From Chloroflexota bacterium (GTDB lineage: Bacteria > Chloroflexota > Anaerolineae > Anaerolineales > Anaerolineaceae), in contig SLTK01000007.1 of assembly GCA_004347695.1 (NCBI GenBank), positions 474,823 through 538,822 on the forward strand: a stretch of DNA of 64,000 nucleotides, given 5' to 3'. The notes under the pieces are model-generated. The model saw nothing but the letters and a program-made list of their open reading frames with translations, had not been told where the DNA came from and ran no database searches. Below are positions 15,994 through 25,474 of the stretch, in pieces; the stretch's first letter is position 1; each line of letters begins with the position of its first letter. Both the position numbers and the translations under genes were made by a program.

Positions 15994-16917
15994 TTACACC
16001 GGCGCTTCGCTTTCTGCCTCGGGAAAAACCGGATAAAACATACACCAATCGGTTGGCCGCGGACGGATAATATCCTCAGCAGCCCTCAATACCACCTCGG
16101 CATTACTGACCAACTCGATGTCACGATCTGAGCCCGCCCGGGCAATGATCGGCTCCGAGCAGATCAGGCCATAGCGGCCACCCGGCCTGGAAATACAGGC
16201 GACGATGATAATAGGCGCGCCGGTCTGCAACGCCAGTTGAACGTAAGCTACCGGCAGCGGCGCAAGCCGGCCAAAAAAGCGCACCAGGTGACGCGACTGC
16301 GCCAGGGGGCGGTCCACTCCGGTCAAAACGGTACCGCCGTTACGCAGCCGTTCGCGCGCTTTTTGAAACGCCTCCACGGACATGGGCGTAACTTCGATAC
16401 CGCTCTCCTGCCGAATTTTGTTTTGCAATTGGTATCCGCTGGGGGGCTGCGGGAAGGACAATATTTGATATTCCAGCCCGCGCAATGCCAGCGCCCGGCC
16501 TGCCATTTCGAAATTGGAAGTGTGCACGGTAACGAATAACCGGGGTAGTTTGTCTTCCTTCGCTTGATCGAAAAGGGCCTGGAAGCTCGGCTCGAAATCC
16601 ACCATATCGAGCACTTTATTCGGCCTGTTCAGGTTGTGGTAAAAGTCCCACAGCGACCGCAGGTGTTTGCGAAAGGTTTGCCGAACCTGTAAGTCCAACG
16701 CATCGGCATTCAAAGTGCAGCCGCTGGCAACCCACAGGTTGGTACGCAGCGCTCGTACCATCGCGGTGCCGCGATTGCGGCTGATTCCATCCGCGATCAG
16801 GTAGGCCAATGGCCTGCCGATGAAATTTGGCAGCCCTTTACCCAATGCCAGGCCGGCGGCGATGGCGAAGCGGGTGTTTGCCAGGTTTTGAAGGTTAATC
16901 TTTGTCCGGGTCATCAA
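15994..16917 (-). CDS. LpxL/HtrB-like lysophospholipid acyltransferase
   Basis: A 307-residue protein of the bacterial lipid A / phosphatidylinositol-mannoside acyltransferase family. The catalytic motif H-x4-E is HTSNFE near residue 132, followed by a typical glycerol-acceptor segment. A segment GGTVLTGVDRPLA lies further on. These enzymes move a fatty acyl chain onto a glycolipid at the inner membrane. Chloroflexota generally lack lipid A, so the acceptor is more likely another glycolipid (inference). The start overlaps the 3' end of the upstream GTPase gene by 23 bases, and a CDP-alcohol phosphatidyltransferase follows 85 bases downstream. Confidence 0.82.
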   Translation of the reverse strand: MMTRTKINLQNLANTRFAIAAGLALGKGLPNFIGRPLAYLIADGISRNRGTAMVRALRTNLWVASGCTLNADALDLQVRQTFRKHLRSLWDFYHNLNRPNKVLDMVDFEPSFQALFDQAKEDKLPRLFVTVHTSNFEMAGRALALRGLEYQILSFPQPPSGYQLQNKIRQESGIEVTPMSVEAFQKARERLRNGGTVLTGVDRPLAQSRHLVRFFGRLAPLPVAYVQLALQTGAPIIIVACISRPGGRYGLICSEPIIARAGSDRDIELVSNAEVVLRAAEDIIRPRPTDWCMFYPVFPEAESEAPV

Positions 16918-18139
16918 AAAGCTCGATTTCCTTACTCTGCGGTAATTCCTGCATGGCTGCGTTGATGCGCTCCTGCAAAGTCTGGCGGCTGGGCCGTTTT
17001 TTTCCGATGCTCTTTAACGAATCCAGGAAAAATGCGGTGAGCTCCTTTGTGAGCGCATTAACCCGATCTTTGGATAATTTTTCTCCGCTTTGAAACCAGG
17101 TGGCAGCAGCATAGCCCATCACCACAGTGGTCGATGTGGCAATGGCCGCACCCAGCAGCCAACCAGGCGGGCCGCCCAGCTTGCTCAACTCGGTAAACAA
17201 TGTACGCGCCAGCAGCCCCAGTCCAAAAGTGGCTGCCAGCTCGCGGGCGCGCTGGACGGTGACACGGTAGTCGTAGATGCGCGCGATGCTCAAAACCATG
17301 GCTGATTGGATAATGATTAGCGGCGCAAAGTCAATGAAAGGCAACGGGGTCAGCGCAATTACCGCCGAGACCGAAGCAGCGCTGGCGATCGAGCGCCAGG
17401 CCAATTGCCAGCGATATTGCGGCAATCCGCGCCCAAGGGCTGCAACCATTTCCGGCTCGGTCGCAGCAATTGCTGTCAGGATTTCCGGAATGCCTTCGCC
17501 GGTTTTAGCGATTAACGGTAGCACCTGTTCAACAGTTAATCCCAGGTTTTGGGCCGCGTGAGCAATTACCGCCGGAGTTTCTTTACGCACCAGATCGATT
17601 TTATTCAGCGCAACCACATAGGGTTTTCCCAACGCGCGCAGCCGGCTGAACAAGTTCAGTTCGGATTGCTTGATACCCTGGATGGCATCAAAGACAATGA
17701 TCAGGAAGTCCGCCTGCTCAGCCGCCTGCAGCGCCTCAGCCTGTTCTCGTGCGCCAACCTCTCCCACTGCATCCGCACCGGGTGTATCGATGATGGCAAA
17801 CAATCCGGCATCAGCCCGCTGATTCGTACGGGTAGTGCCCGGCAGCGGGCTGGTTTCTGCCCGGTCGGTTTTTTGATGAATGAACTGATTATACAACGTC
17901 GATTTGCCGACATTGGTCGGACCTACGATTGCCACCTGATGTTTTTGACCAAATGCCATGCGCAACTGTTGCGTCGACAACCGCAACAGCAAGCGCACCA
18001 GGTTGGAATTGGACGGCAGGCTGCTTAGCAGAGAAAGAAATCCCTTCCGGTCCGCTGGGGAAAGGGAATCCCAGACTACGCGTAAAACGTCGCGCGATTC
18101 TGGGGGCATCTTTTTTAATAAATCATCGATGGTAACCAT
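16895..18139 (-). CDS. Era-like GTPase with membrane-associated C-terminal domain
   Basis: From the ATG at 18139 the protein has 414 residues; an in-frame start at 18322 would add an unconvincing Cys-rich leader. G1 GPTNVGKS is at 73-80, G3 DTPG near 114, and G4 NKID near 163, all intact. The C-terminal half has two or three hydrophobic stretches (ALTPLPFIDFAPLIIIQSAMVLSIARIY; GPPGWLLGAAIATSTTVVMGYAA) like DUF697-type GTPases that associate with membranes. The N-terminal 60 residues are helical and unassigned. It is followed by an acyltransferase with overlapping ends, hinting at envelope function, but the role is unknown. Confidence 0.85.
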   Translation of the reverse strand: MVTIDDLLKKMPPESRDVLRVVWDSLSPADRKGFLSLLSSLPSNSNLVRLLLRLSTQQLRMAFGQKHQVAIVGPTNVGKSTLYNQFIHQKTDRAETSPLPGTTRTNQRADAGLFAIIDTPGADAVGEVGAREQAEALQAAEQADFLIIVFDAIQGIKQSELNLFSRLRALGKPYVVALNKIDLVRKETPAVIAHAAQNLGLTVEQVLPLIAKTGEGIPEILTAIAATEPEMVAALGRGLPQYRWQLAWRSIASAASVSAVIALTPLPFIDFAPLIIIQSAMVLSIARIYDYRVTVQRARELAATFGLGLLARTLFTELSKLGGPPGWLLGAAIATSTTVVMGYAAATWFQSGEKLSKDRVNALTKELTAFFLDSLKSIGKKRPSRQTLQERINAAMQELPQSKEIELFDDPDKD

Positions 18140-18334
18140 GACAAACCCCGCAAGACTTATTTTCGTGGAGGTACATACCGGGTTGATTCCTGTCCTATTA
18201 TAACTTGCTGCCGTTCGACTACACGGGAACAAATACCGAACCATGAAACAGCCTGGCAGAGGCTTGAAGTCAGGTTTTGCTGGTTTTACGGCTTTGGATG
18301 CACACTTAAGACCTCCGGGCAAATCCCGCCATGT

Positions 18335-18363
18335 TTGACAGGCGTATATGATTAGGATAGACT
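18335..18363 (+). promoter_or_regulatory. Promoter of the trehalose-like sugar operon
   Basis: A consensus TTGACA (18335-18340) and TAGACT (18358-18363) are exactly 17 bases apart. Transcription would begin near 18370, about 57 bases before the GTG start of the GH63-like gene. Confidence 0.65.
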
Positions 18364-18426
18364 ATTTTTAGCAGTCGTCGGTCGGTCCAATTAGCTGTCT
18401 TCATCCCTTACAAAGGAGCGAACTCT

Positions 18427-20220
18427 GTGAATGGATTGGATTACCTCGATTTACTGAAGAATCACATCGACATCACCCGGGTCCCATTTAGCGACCGGGG
18501 TTCGCGTTTGCTGGTATTTCGCTATCCCCAGTTGAGCGGCCTGTACGTCAAGCTGGCCGAACGCCTTACGCAGTTGGAAAGCGATATCGAAGCCTACCTG
18601 CACCGTCCGCCATTTATCCAGGGCTTGTATCTTACCGACCAGGACGGCGCTGAGTTGGACTTCGAGATGGACACCAGCCCGTCTGTAATCACCTTCCATA
18701 CTCGCATTGGCGATTTTTACCTGACCTTTCAGGATGAACGCAGCCTCTCATTCGGCTACCCGCCGGATGTGCGCGCCGGAATGCGTTTCCGCGTTTTCCC
18801 ACAATATTGGAAGAGCACTCCGCAGGGCGGGAAATTCATGTCCGTGCGCAACGTGACTTATTCGACCACCGGTGTTTTGGAACGCAACCAGATCACGCCC
18901 GTCGAAGGCGGTTATGAAGTGGATATTCTGGTTTCCAGCGGGCAGGATTGTGCCGTGACGATCAGCATCCAACCTTCGCAGCAACCCGAGCAAATAATAA
19001 AACCTTTTTCCATGGCGCTACAGGCCGCCCAGCAGCGGTGGAAAAACTGGTTTGGCCGTGTTCCCCCTGTCCAGCCGCAATACCAGCGGACCTATGCTTA
19101 CGCCTGGTGGGTGATGGCCAATAATCTCATCAGCCCGCAAGGCATGGTCACGATGGAGGCCATGGCGCCCTCCAAGCTCAATTATGTGGGTCTCTGGTTG
19201 TGGGACAATGCGCTGCATGCACTGGCCTACCGCCACATCGATGCTGATCTGGCGCGCAATCAGATCCGCTCCATGCTGGCGCATCAGCTTCCCAACGGCA
19301 TGCTGCCGGATGCCGTGTTCGACGACGGCGTGGTTGCTTCCATCGATCACCCGATCACCGGCGAGGTAACCAAACCCCCAATTTTGGCCTGGTCAGCATT
19401 GAAACTGCATGAGACAGATCCCGACCTGCAATTTTTGCAGGAAATCTATGTGCCGCTGGTACGCCTGAATGCCTGGTGGTTCTCGATGAACGACGACGAT
19501 GGCGATGGCCTGGCGCAGTACAACCACCCTTATTCCTCCGGGTTAGACGACAGCCCATTGTGGGACGAGGGCATGCCGGTTGAATCGCCGGATTTGAATA
19601 CTTATCTGCACAATCAGATGATTTGTCTGGCGCAGATTGCGGATAAGCTCAACATGCAAACCGAAGCTGCCATGTGGCGCCGGCGGGCGGCGTCACTGGT
19701 TCAGCGCATGATCAAGGATTTCTGGGACCCGGAAGCAGGCTTGTTCTGGGCACTCCGAGACGAAAAACCGGTGCGGGTGGTGACGCCGTTCAACCTGCTG
19801 CCGTTATGGACAGGCTCCCTGCCGCAGGAAATAACCGTTCCTTTGCTGAACCATCTTACCAACCCCAGGGAGTTCTGGGGGGCGTATTGCCTGCCCACAG
19901 TCGCTCGCACTGACCGCCATTACGACCCGGAGACGATGTGGCGCGGCCCCGTCTGGGCCAACGTGAACTACTTTTTCATCGAAGCCCTGCAGAAAGTAGG
20001 CAAGGGTGATCTCGCCGCCGAACTGCGCAGCCGGACTTTGGAGCTGGTCATGGCGCAAGATGACATTTACGAGTATTACAACGCGGAAACCGGCGCTCCC
20101 GCAGTGCGGGCAGCCAATATCTTCGGCTGGACATCGGCGATATTTATTGATCTGGCTATTCAAGCCAGTCAGGAATCAGCTTCAGAAAAGAGTTCAGGAT
20201 GGCCCAACCGGAAGAACTAA
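18427..20220 (+). CDS. GH63-like alpha-glycoside hydrolase
   Basis: A 597-residue protein starting at GTG with AAGGAG nine bases before it. The C-terminal ~380 residues form an (alpha/alpha)6 barrel with motifs LWLWDNALHALAYR (near 258), YSSGLDDSPLWDEG (near 365) and ETMWRGPVWANVNYF (near 500). These match the GH63 group that includes mannosylglycerate/glucosylglycerate hydrolases and glycogen-debranching-like enzymes. The N-terminal ~190 residues are a beta-rich domain. No signal peptide is seen, so it is cytoplasmic. It heads an operon with an OtsA-like synthase, a GT4 and OtsB, and it may recycle the solute they make. Confidence 0.85.
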   Translation: MNGLDYLDLLKNHIDITRVPFSDRGSRLLVFRYPQLSGLYVKLAERLTQLESDIEAYLHRPPFIQGLYLTDQDGAELDFEMDTSPSVITFHTRIGDFYLTFQDERSLSFGYPPDVRAGMRFRVFPQYWKSTPQGGKFMSVRNVTYSTTGVLERNQITPVEGGYEVDILVSSGQDCAVTISIQPSQQPEQIIKPFSMALQAAQQRWKNWFGRVPPVQPQYQRTYAYAWWVMANNLISPQGMVTMEAMAPSKLNYVGLWLWDNALHALAYRHIDADLARNQIRSMLAHQLPNGMLPDAVFDDGVVASIDHPITGEVTKPPILAWSALKLHETDPDLQFLQEIYVPLVRLNAWWFSMNDDDGDGLAQYNHPYSSGLDDSPLWDEGMPVESPDLNTYLHNQMICLAQIADKLNMQTEAAMWRRRAASLVQRMIKDFWDPEAGLFWALRDEKPVRVVTPFNLLPLWTGSLPQEITVPLLNHLTNPREFWGAYCLPTVARTDRHYDPETMWRGPVWANVNYFFIEALQKVGKGDLAAELRSRTLELVMAQDDIYEYYNAETGAPAVRAANIFGWTSAIFIDLAIQASQESASEKSSGWPNRKN

Positions 20221-21710
20221 ATCTTTCCCGGAGTAGCAGCAAGGAATGGCTGCAAGGCCGTTCGATAATGGTGGTCTCCAACCGCGGACCGGTCAGCTTT
20301 TTTCAGGACGACCAGGGCGACCTTTTATTCCAGCGCAGCGGGGGCGGCCTGGTCACGGCGCTCACCGGTCTGGCGGAGAATGTCGAAATGACCTGGGTCG
20401 CAGCCGCCGTCAATCCGCTGGAAACTTCCTGGCAATCCGGGCAAATCTCACTGGGTGAAGGCGCCCCCTCGATTAACTTACAAATGGTGCCGCTTGGCAA
20501 TGAGGTGTATGAAGCTTACTACAACGTCATCGCCAACCCACTGTTGTGGTTTTTGCAGCATTCCATGTGGAACTTCATCAGTGCACCTACCATTACCCGC
20601 GCCACATGGGATGCCTGGGAACAGGGTTATGTGACAGCCAACCGTGAATTTGCCACGGTCATTGCCCACCGCCTGAAGGCTGCGAAAACCCATACGGTGG
20701 TCATGCTGCAGGATTATCACCTCTATCTGGTGCCGCGACTGCTCCGCAATCTGCTGCGCCGACACCGGAACTACACATTGACGCATTTTATCCATATCCC
20801 CTGGCCCGGCTCGGAAGAATGGGGGTTTCTGCCGGCGGGTATGCGCCAGCCGATATTGGAAGGATTGACGGCAGTCGATCTACTCGGTTTTCAGACGCGT
20901 GAGGACGGCCTTAATTTTTTACGCACCGTCGAGACTTTTCTGCCGGGGTCGCATGTCAGTTACGGGCGCGGACGGATTGCCTATCGCAACCATGTGACCC
21001 ATGTGCGCGACTTCCCCATATCGGTAGATGTTACGGCAGTTCAGCGCCTGGCGCAATCCACTGAGGTGCGGCAACTGGCCGCCCAACTGGAAAAAGAGGT
21101 CGAGGGCTATCCTTTGATCGTGCGCGTTGATCGTACTGAACCGAGCAAGAACATCGTGCGCGGCTTTCAGGCTTTTGGTGAGATGCTCGACCTGCACCCC
21201 GAGCACTGCGGACGTGTCAAATTTTATGCGCTGCTGGTCCCATCCCGCCTGAATGTGGAAGAATATCAAAATTATCACAACGAACTGACCGCTGCCGCCG
21301 GTTGGATCAATTCGCGGCACGGCACCAGCGAGTGGGAACCGGTACGCATTTTGACCGGTGAAAGTTATCCACGAGCTCTTGCGGCGCTGCAACTTTACGA
21401 TGTGCTGCTGGTCAATTCGATTGCAGACGGCATGAACCTGGTCGCCAAAGAAGGCCCGCTGGTCAACCGCAGGGACGGAGTAGTGGTGCTCTCGGAACGA
21501 ACCGGGGCGCGCCAGCAGCTCGAATCTGGCGCGTTGGTGATTTCACCGTGCGATGTGTATGCCACGGCTGAAGCGCTGCATCAGGCGCTGACCATGCCCG
21601 CTGAAGAGCGCGCGCTGCGCGCTGCCCGTCTGCACCGGCTGGTGGAGGAGCATGATATCAATGATTGGTTTGCCAGCCAGATCGATACCCTGCGATCCTT
21701 GAGGTTGTAA
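20199..21710 (+). CDS. otsA: Trehalose-6-phosphate synthase-like GT20 glycosyltransferase
   Basis: A 503-residue GT20 enzyme. Motifs VVSNRGPV (near 25-32), RSGGGLVTAL, QDYHLYLVP, HIPWPGSEEW and LLVNSIADGMNLVAKE follow the OtsA order, so the GT-B fold and nucleotide-sugar site are intact. The usual VxRLDYxKG segment reads VDRTEPSKNIVRGF: the Arg and Lys that bind phosphate are kept, but the LDY and G are changed. This marks a divergent clade, and the acceptor may not be glucose-6-phosphate. Its ATG lies inside the end of the upstream GH63 gene (22-base overlap), so they are co-translated. Product dephosphorylation is likely by OtsB downstream. Confidence 0.85.
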   Translation: MAQPEELNLSRSSSKEWLQGRSIMVVSNRGPVSFFQDDQGDLLFQRSGGGLVTALTGLAENVEMTWVAAAVNPLETSWQSGQISLGEGAPSINLQMVPLGNEVYEAYYNVIANPLLWFLQHSMWNFISAPTITRATWDAWEQGYVTANREFATVIAHRLKAAKTHTVVMLQDYHLYLVPRLLRNLLRRHRNYTLTHFIHIPWPGSEEWGFLPAGMRQPILEGLTAVDLLGFQTREDGLNFLRTVETFLPGSHVSYGRGRIAYRNHVTHVRDFPISVDVTAVQRLAQSTEVRQLAAQLEKEVEGYPLIVRVDRTEPSKNIVRGFQAFGEMLDLHPEHCGRVKFYALLVPSRLNVEEYQNYHNELTAAAGWINSRHGTSEWEPVRILTGESYPRALAALQLYDVLLVNSIADGMNLVAKEGPLVNRRDGVVVLSERTGARQQLESGALVISPCDVYATAEALHQALTMPAEERALRAARLHRLVEEHDINDWFASQIDTLRSLRL

Positions 21711-21736
21711 ATTATAATTCTCGCAAGGATGCCCTG

Positions 21737-22987
21737 ATGGCCATAAAAACCGCCCTCCTGCACTATTCGGCTCCACCGGTCATTGGCGGCGTGGAAGCCG
21801 TCATGCTGGCGCACGCCCGCCAATTCATCCAGGCCGGTATGCCCATTGCCGTCATTGCCGGCAATGGGGATGCCTCCGCGCTGCCAGCGGGCTGTGAATT
21901 TTTTCAGATCCCCGAGATGGCCAGCCAGCATCCTGAAATCCTGCAGTTATCTGCGCCGCTGGAACAAGGGCAAATCCCGCTGGAATTTGAGGCGCTAACT
22001 CACCGCTTGACAGATGCTCTGCGCCCCATCGTTACCCGGTTTGACCGGCTGCTGGTGCATAACGTTTTTACCAAGCATTTCAATCTCCCGCTAACCGCCG
22101 CTTTATTCCGGCTGATGGACGAAGGCGCTGCTCATGGAGTGTATGCCTGGTGCCACGACCTTACCTGGACGAGCCCGACCTCGCACAACAAGGTCCTGGA
22201 AACCTACCCCTGGAATTTGCTGCGAACAGCGCGCCCGGACGTTTCTTACGTTGCCGTGTCCATGCAGCGCCAAAAGGAAACCGCAGAGACCTTTGGCCTG
22301 CCATTGGAGAAGGTACGGGTAGTTTACAACGGCGTCGACCGACAGATGCTGCTGGGAATTTCGTCGGAGGCCTATGCGCTGGCAGACCGGCTGGGGATTT
22401 TGGATGCAGACCTGGTGCTGATTATGCCGGTGCGCATCACACAGGCTAAAAACTTTGAATATGCAATGGAATTGATGGCGGCCTTGAAACGCAGCGACTA
22501 TCGGGCGCGCCTGGTTATTACCGGCCCACCCGATCCGCATAAGGTCATAGGCGGCACTTATTTTCAGGAATTGCTCGACCTGCGCCGCCGCATGGATCTG
22601 CAGCAGGAAGTTCGTTTTGTGTATGAATCGGGTCCTAACCCGGCTCAACCCTACAAAATTGATCAGTCAAGTGTAGCGAGCCTGTTGAGATTGAGCGATT
22701 TGATGTTCATGCCAAGCCATCAGGAGGGCTTCGGCATGCCTGTATTGGAAGCCGGTCTGGTGGGAGTTCCGGTGGTCACCACAGCGGTACCGGCAGCCCT
22801 TGAAATTGCGCTCGAAGATGTATTCGTCTTTTCATTAAATACCGCGCCGGATATGCTGGTCGAACAATTGTTGAACTGGATCGAGGAAAATTCACAATAC
22901 CAACTGCGCCGGCGGGTTCGCCGGGATTTTACCTGGCAAGCGATCTTCCAACGCGAAATTAAACCCCTGCTCGAGGGTAGCCGTTGA
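21737..22987 (+). CDS. GT4-family glycosyltransferase
   Basis: A 416-residue GT-B glycosyltransferase; the ATG at 21737 is preferred over 21665, which lies inside the otsA frame. The N-terminal PPVIGGVEAVMLAHAR has the GGVE loop of GT4 enzymes. The C-terminal nucleotide-sugar site is SDLMFMPSHQEGFGMPVLEAGLVGVPVV (E-x7-E type). A linker VVYNGVDR is also typical. It lies between the OtsA-like and OtsB genes and overlaps otsB in TTGA. It may build a second sugar bond on the solute or be an alternative synthase; the substrate cannot be told. Confidence 0.87.
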   Translation: MAIKTALLHYSAPPVIGGVEAVMLAHARQFIQAGMPIAVIAGNGDASALPAGCEFFQIPEMASQHPEILQLSAPLEQGQIPLEFEALTHRLTDALRPIVTRFDRLLVHNVFTKHFNLPLTAALFRLMDEGAAHGVYAWCHDLTWTSPTSHNKVLETYPWNLLRTARPDVSYVAVSMQRQKETAETFGLPLEKVRVVYNGVDRQMLLGISSEAYALADRLGILDADLVLIMPVRITQAKNFEYAMELMAALKRSDYRARLVITGPPDPHKVIGGTYFQELLDLRRRMDLQQEVRFVYESGPNPAQPYKIDQSSVASLLRLSDLMFMPSHQEGFGMPVLEAGLVGVPVVTTAVPAALEIALEDVFVFSLNTAPDMLVEQLLNWIEENSQYQLRRRVRRDFTWQAIFQREIKPLLEGSR

Positions 22988-23769
22988 CGGATGCCGCCTG
23001 GCAGGAATTTTTACTGCGACTGGCAAGTGCAAGCAAGGTGCGTTTGCTGCTGGACTATGATGGCACCCTGGCAGATTTTGCTCCCACGCCAGACGTAATT
23101 CTGCAAGACCCGGAACTGATCTCACTGCTTTACCGCCTGGCGACCCGGGATAAATTTTTGCTTGGCATCGTCAGTGGGCGCAGTCTACAGCACCTGCGCG
23201 AATTACTGCCCTTCAAGGGGATGCTGCTGGCAGGCACCTATGGCCTGGAAATGCAACTGCCTGACGGCTCCAGCCACGCCGTTGTGACTTTTGAGCAGGT
23301 ACGGCCAATAATGGAAAGAATTAAACCAATCTGGCAGCAGCAGATGGACGGCCAGCATGGCTTTTTTTTGGAGGATAAAGGTTGGGCTTTGGCGCTGCAT
23401 GCCCGCTTTGCTGCGCCCGATGATGCCCAGCGGGTGCTGGCGGCCGCCCGCGCTGAAGCTGAAGCGTTTTCGCCCGGGCCAGCGTTTACCATCGAGCACC
23501 GCCTTCGATTTCTGGAAATCTATCCCGTCGAAGCCAACAAACGCCGCTCGATCGACCGCATCCTGGCCCAATACACGCCGCCAGACGCGTTGCCTGTATT
23601 TGCCGGCGATGATACGCATGACGAAGAAGCATTTGCTCCTGTTTTAGACGCCGGGGGTTATTGCATTCGGGTTTCACAGGATGCAGTCGAGACCCGCGCT
23701 CAGTTTCGATTGGAAACGCCGGCACAGGTGCGGCAATGGCTGGCCGGTCTGGAAGACGCTCGAACTTGA
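22984..23769 (+). CDS. otsB: Trehalose-6-phosphate phosphatase
   Basis: A 261-residue HAD phosphatase of the OtsB family. Motif I is LLLDYDGTLADF (nucleophile Asp and acid Asp near residues 24-26). Further OtsB features are IVSGRSLQHL, the cap domain with the segment GTYGLEMQ, and motif IV PVFAGDDTHDEEAF. It removes phosphate from trehalose-6-phosphate or a related glycosyl phosphate made by the upstream synthase. The start is TTG overlapping the stop of the GT4 gene (TTGA). It is the last gene of the operon; the next gene is convergent with only 15 bases between stops. Confidence 0.9.
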   Translation: MTDAAWQEFLLRLASASKVRLLLDYDGTLADFAPTPDVILQDPELISLLYRLATRDKFLLGIVSGRSLQHLRELLPFKGMLLAGTYGLEMQLPDGSSHAVVTFEQVRPIMERIKPIWQQQMDGQHGFFLEDKGWALALHARFAAPDDAQRVLAAARAEAEAFSPGPAFTIEHRLRFLEIYPVEANKRRSIDRILAQYTPPDALPVFAGDDTHDEEAFAPVLDAGGYCIRVSQDAVETRAQFRLETPAQVRQWLAGLEDART

Positions 23770-23784
23770 CGATCGAAACGCGGG

Positions 23785-24546
23785 TTAAATCTCGATCTCA
23801 GCCACCGAATTGAAAACGCGCTGCGGTTGGTAAGGGAAGGAGCCAATTTGTTCGTGGCTGGTGACGCCGGTCAGTACCAGAATCGTTCCCATGCCGGCCT
23901 GAATCCCGGCCACAATGTCCGTATCCATGCGGTCGCCAATCATAACCGTATCTTCGGAATGCACCCCCAGATGATTGAGCGCAGCCCGCATCATAAACGG
24001 GTTAGGCTTGCCAATGAAGAACGGGGCGCGCCCGGTTGCTTTTTCGATCAGGGCCGCCATGGCTCCGGTCGCCGGCACGATGCCGTGATCGGTTGGGCCG
24101 GTTGCATCCGGGTTGGTAGCGATGAAGTGCGCACCTTCATTGACCAGCCGGACTGCCCGGGTGACTTGCTCGAAGTTATAGCTGTTGGTCTCCCCAAGCA
24201 CCACGTAATCCGGTTCGAAATCGGTCAGGATATAGCCCACTTCGTGCAAAGCGACCATCAAGCCGCTTTCGCCAATGGCAAAGGCTTTTCCTTTCGGCCT
24301 CTGGTTATGCAAAAAGCGCGCAGTCGCCATCGCCGATGTGAAGATATCATCCTTATTGATGGATAACCCATTGCGCTGCAGCCGGTGAGACAAATCCTGC
24401 GGGGTAAGCAGCGGATTGTTGGTCAATAACAGGAACTTATGTCCCTTCGACCGCAGCCGGTCGATGAATGCGTCGGCGCCCGGGATGATCGTATTGCCTT
24501 TGATCAGCACGCCGTCCATGTCGATTAAGTAATTGGTTTTGCTCAA
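23785..24546 (-). CDS. HAD-IIA family phosphatase (NagD-like)
   Basis: From the TTG at 24546, which has GGAGAGG six bases before it, the protein is 253 residues ([14 protein letters not shown]). Motif I is DMDGV, motif II LLLTNN, motif III in GKPNPFMM, motif [12 protein letters not shown], and the inserted C2 cap lies between II and III. These are the marks of NagD/phosphoglycolate-type HAD-IIA enzymes that act on small phosphates. A longer TTG start at 24561 is possible. It is convergent with otsB. The substrate is unknown. Confidence 0.9.
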   Translation of the reverse strand: MSKTNYLIDMDGVLIKGNTIIPGADAFIDRLRSKGHKFLLLTNNPLLTPQDLSHRLQRNGLSINKDDIFTSAMATARFLHNQRPKGKAFAIGESGLMVALHEVGYILTDFEPDYVVLGETNSYNFEQVTRAVRLVNEGAHFIATNPDATGPTDHGIVPATGAMAALIEKATGRAPFFIGKPNPFMMRAALNHLGVHSEDTVMIGDRMDTDIVAGIQAGMGTILVLTGVTSHEQIGSFPYQPQRVFNSVAEIEI

Positions 24547-24600
24547 GAATTGCCTCTCCAACGTAATAGGATAATGCGGACGAGTAATTTTAATCGCAGC

Positions 24601-25146
24601 TCAGCCCAAATCTCCGGGCGGAATCACTTTGATATCGCCGACCAGCGCCGTAACTTCTACCAAAAGTTTTCGTTCCGTCTGTGAGAACTCCGGGGTGGCC
24701 AGTTGCACGGTGTTGAGAAAATTGTCCTGTTTGGCGCCCATCCATTTGATGGAATTGACCATGCCGTTGGCCGTCAACTGCAGCCCCATGTTTGTTCCCG
24801 GGCGCAACACGATGTCGCCAACCAGAGAGTAAATGTGGAGGTGCGTTTCGCCAGGGGGAACCTCAGCCTGGCTAAAGTCCAGTTTGACCTCACCGACCCC
24901 TGACCAGATTTCCACCGGCCTGACCGTCCAGCCGCCGCTGCGTTTGAATTCCCCCAGCAGGTTGAATTCCACTGCTGAACCGTCTTTGACCATCTTCGGA
25001 CGCACCAGCACCCACAACCCGAGCAAAATCAAGCCGGCCGGGAAGCAAAAACTGCCTAATTCAATGCCCGTCAGGTTGCTGACCAGCGCCAGCAGCCCGA
25101 AGAGGATGAGCAAAATGCCAAGGAACATGAAGCCGCGCGAGCGCAT
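24601..25146 (-). CDS. LiaF-like membrane protein
   Basis: From the ATG at 25146 (GGGAGGG just before it) the protein has 181 residues. Two transmembrane helices span about 5-25 and 30-50 (MFLGILLILFGLLALVSNL; SFCFPAGLILLGLWVLV). The rest is a beta-rich domain with repeats such as SGVGEVKLDFSQAEVP and VGDIVLRPGTNMGLQL, the pattern of the LiaF C-terminal/DUF2154 beta-helix. LiaF proteins sense cell-envelope stress and curb a two-component system, but no such system is next to it. Function is inferred by fold only. Confidence 0.7.
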   Translation of the reverse strand: MRSRGFMFLGILLILFGLLALVSNLTGIELGSFCFPAGLILLGLWVLVRPKMVKDGSAVEFNLLGEFKRSGGWTVRPVEIWSGVGEVKLDFSQAEVPPGETHLHIYSLVGDIVLRPGTNMGLQLTANGMVNSIKWMGAKQDNFLNTVQLATPEFSQTERKLLVEVTALVGDIKVIPPGDLG

Positions 25147-25357
25147 CCGACCCTCCCTTTTTCCAGCCATCCGATACCGGCGCTATATACTTACAATATC
25201 AGAATTAGGCCGGTTTGCCAAGGTGAAACGGGCGACGAGATCATTTGCTTGCCGGATGTTCGATAAGCCCGGCGCTTGCCAGGACAAACTGCAACTCCCA
25301 AAAGCATTGGTAATACGAGATTGCCTGCCAAAAACCATACCGAACGGTTTGTTTTGC

Positions 25358-25386
25358 TTGCGCTATTTTCATCCTTTGAGTATACT
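25358..25386 (+). promoter_or_regulatory. Possible promoter for the degV gene
   Basis: TATACT (25381-25386) lies 17 bases after a weak TTGCGC (25358-25363). The leader to the ATG would be about 80 bases. It is the only promoter-like site noticed in the 328-base divergent gap 25147-25474; the rest of that gap shows nothing else. Confidence 0.4.
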
Positions 25387-25474
25387 GGTCATGCATTCGG
25401 CCGGCCGCTTACGTCCCGACTTCATCACACGGCTGGCCGATTTGTTTATCGTCATCGCAGCTCAGGAGAGGGAC

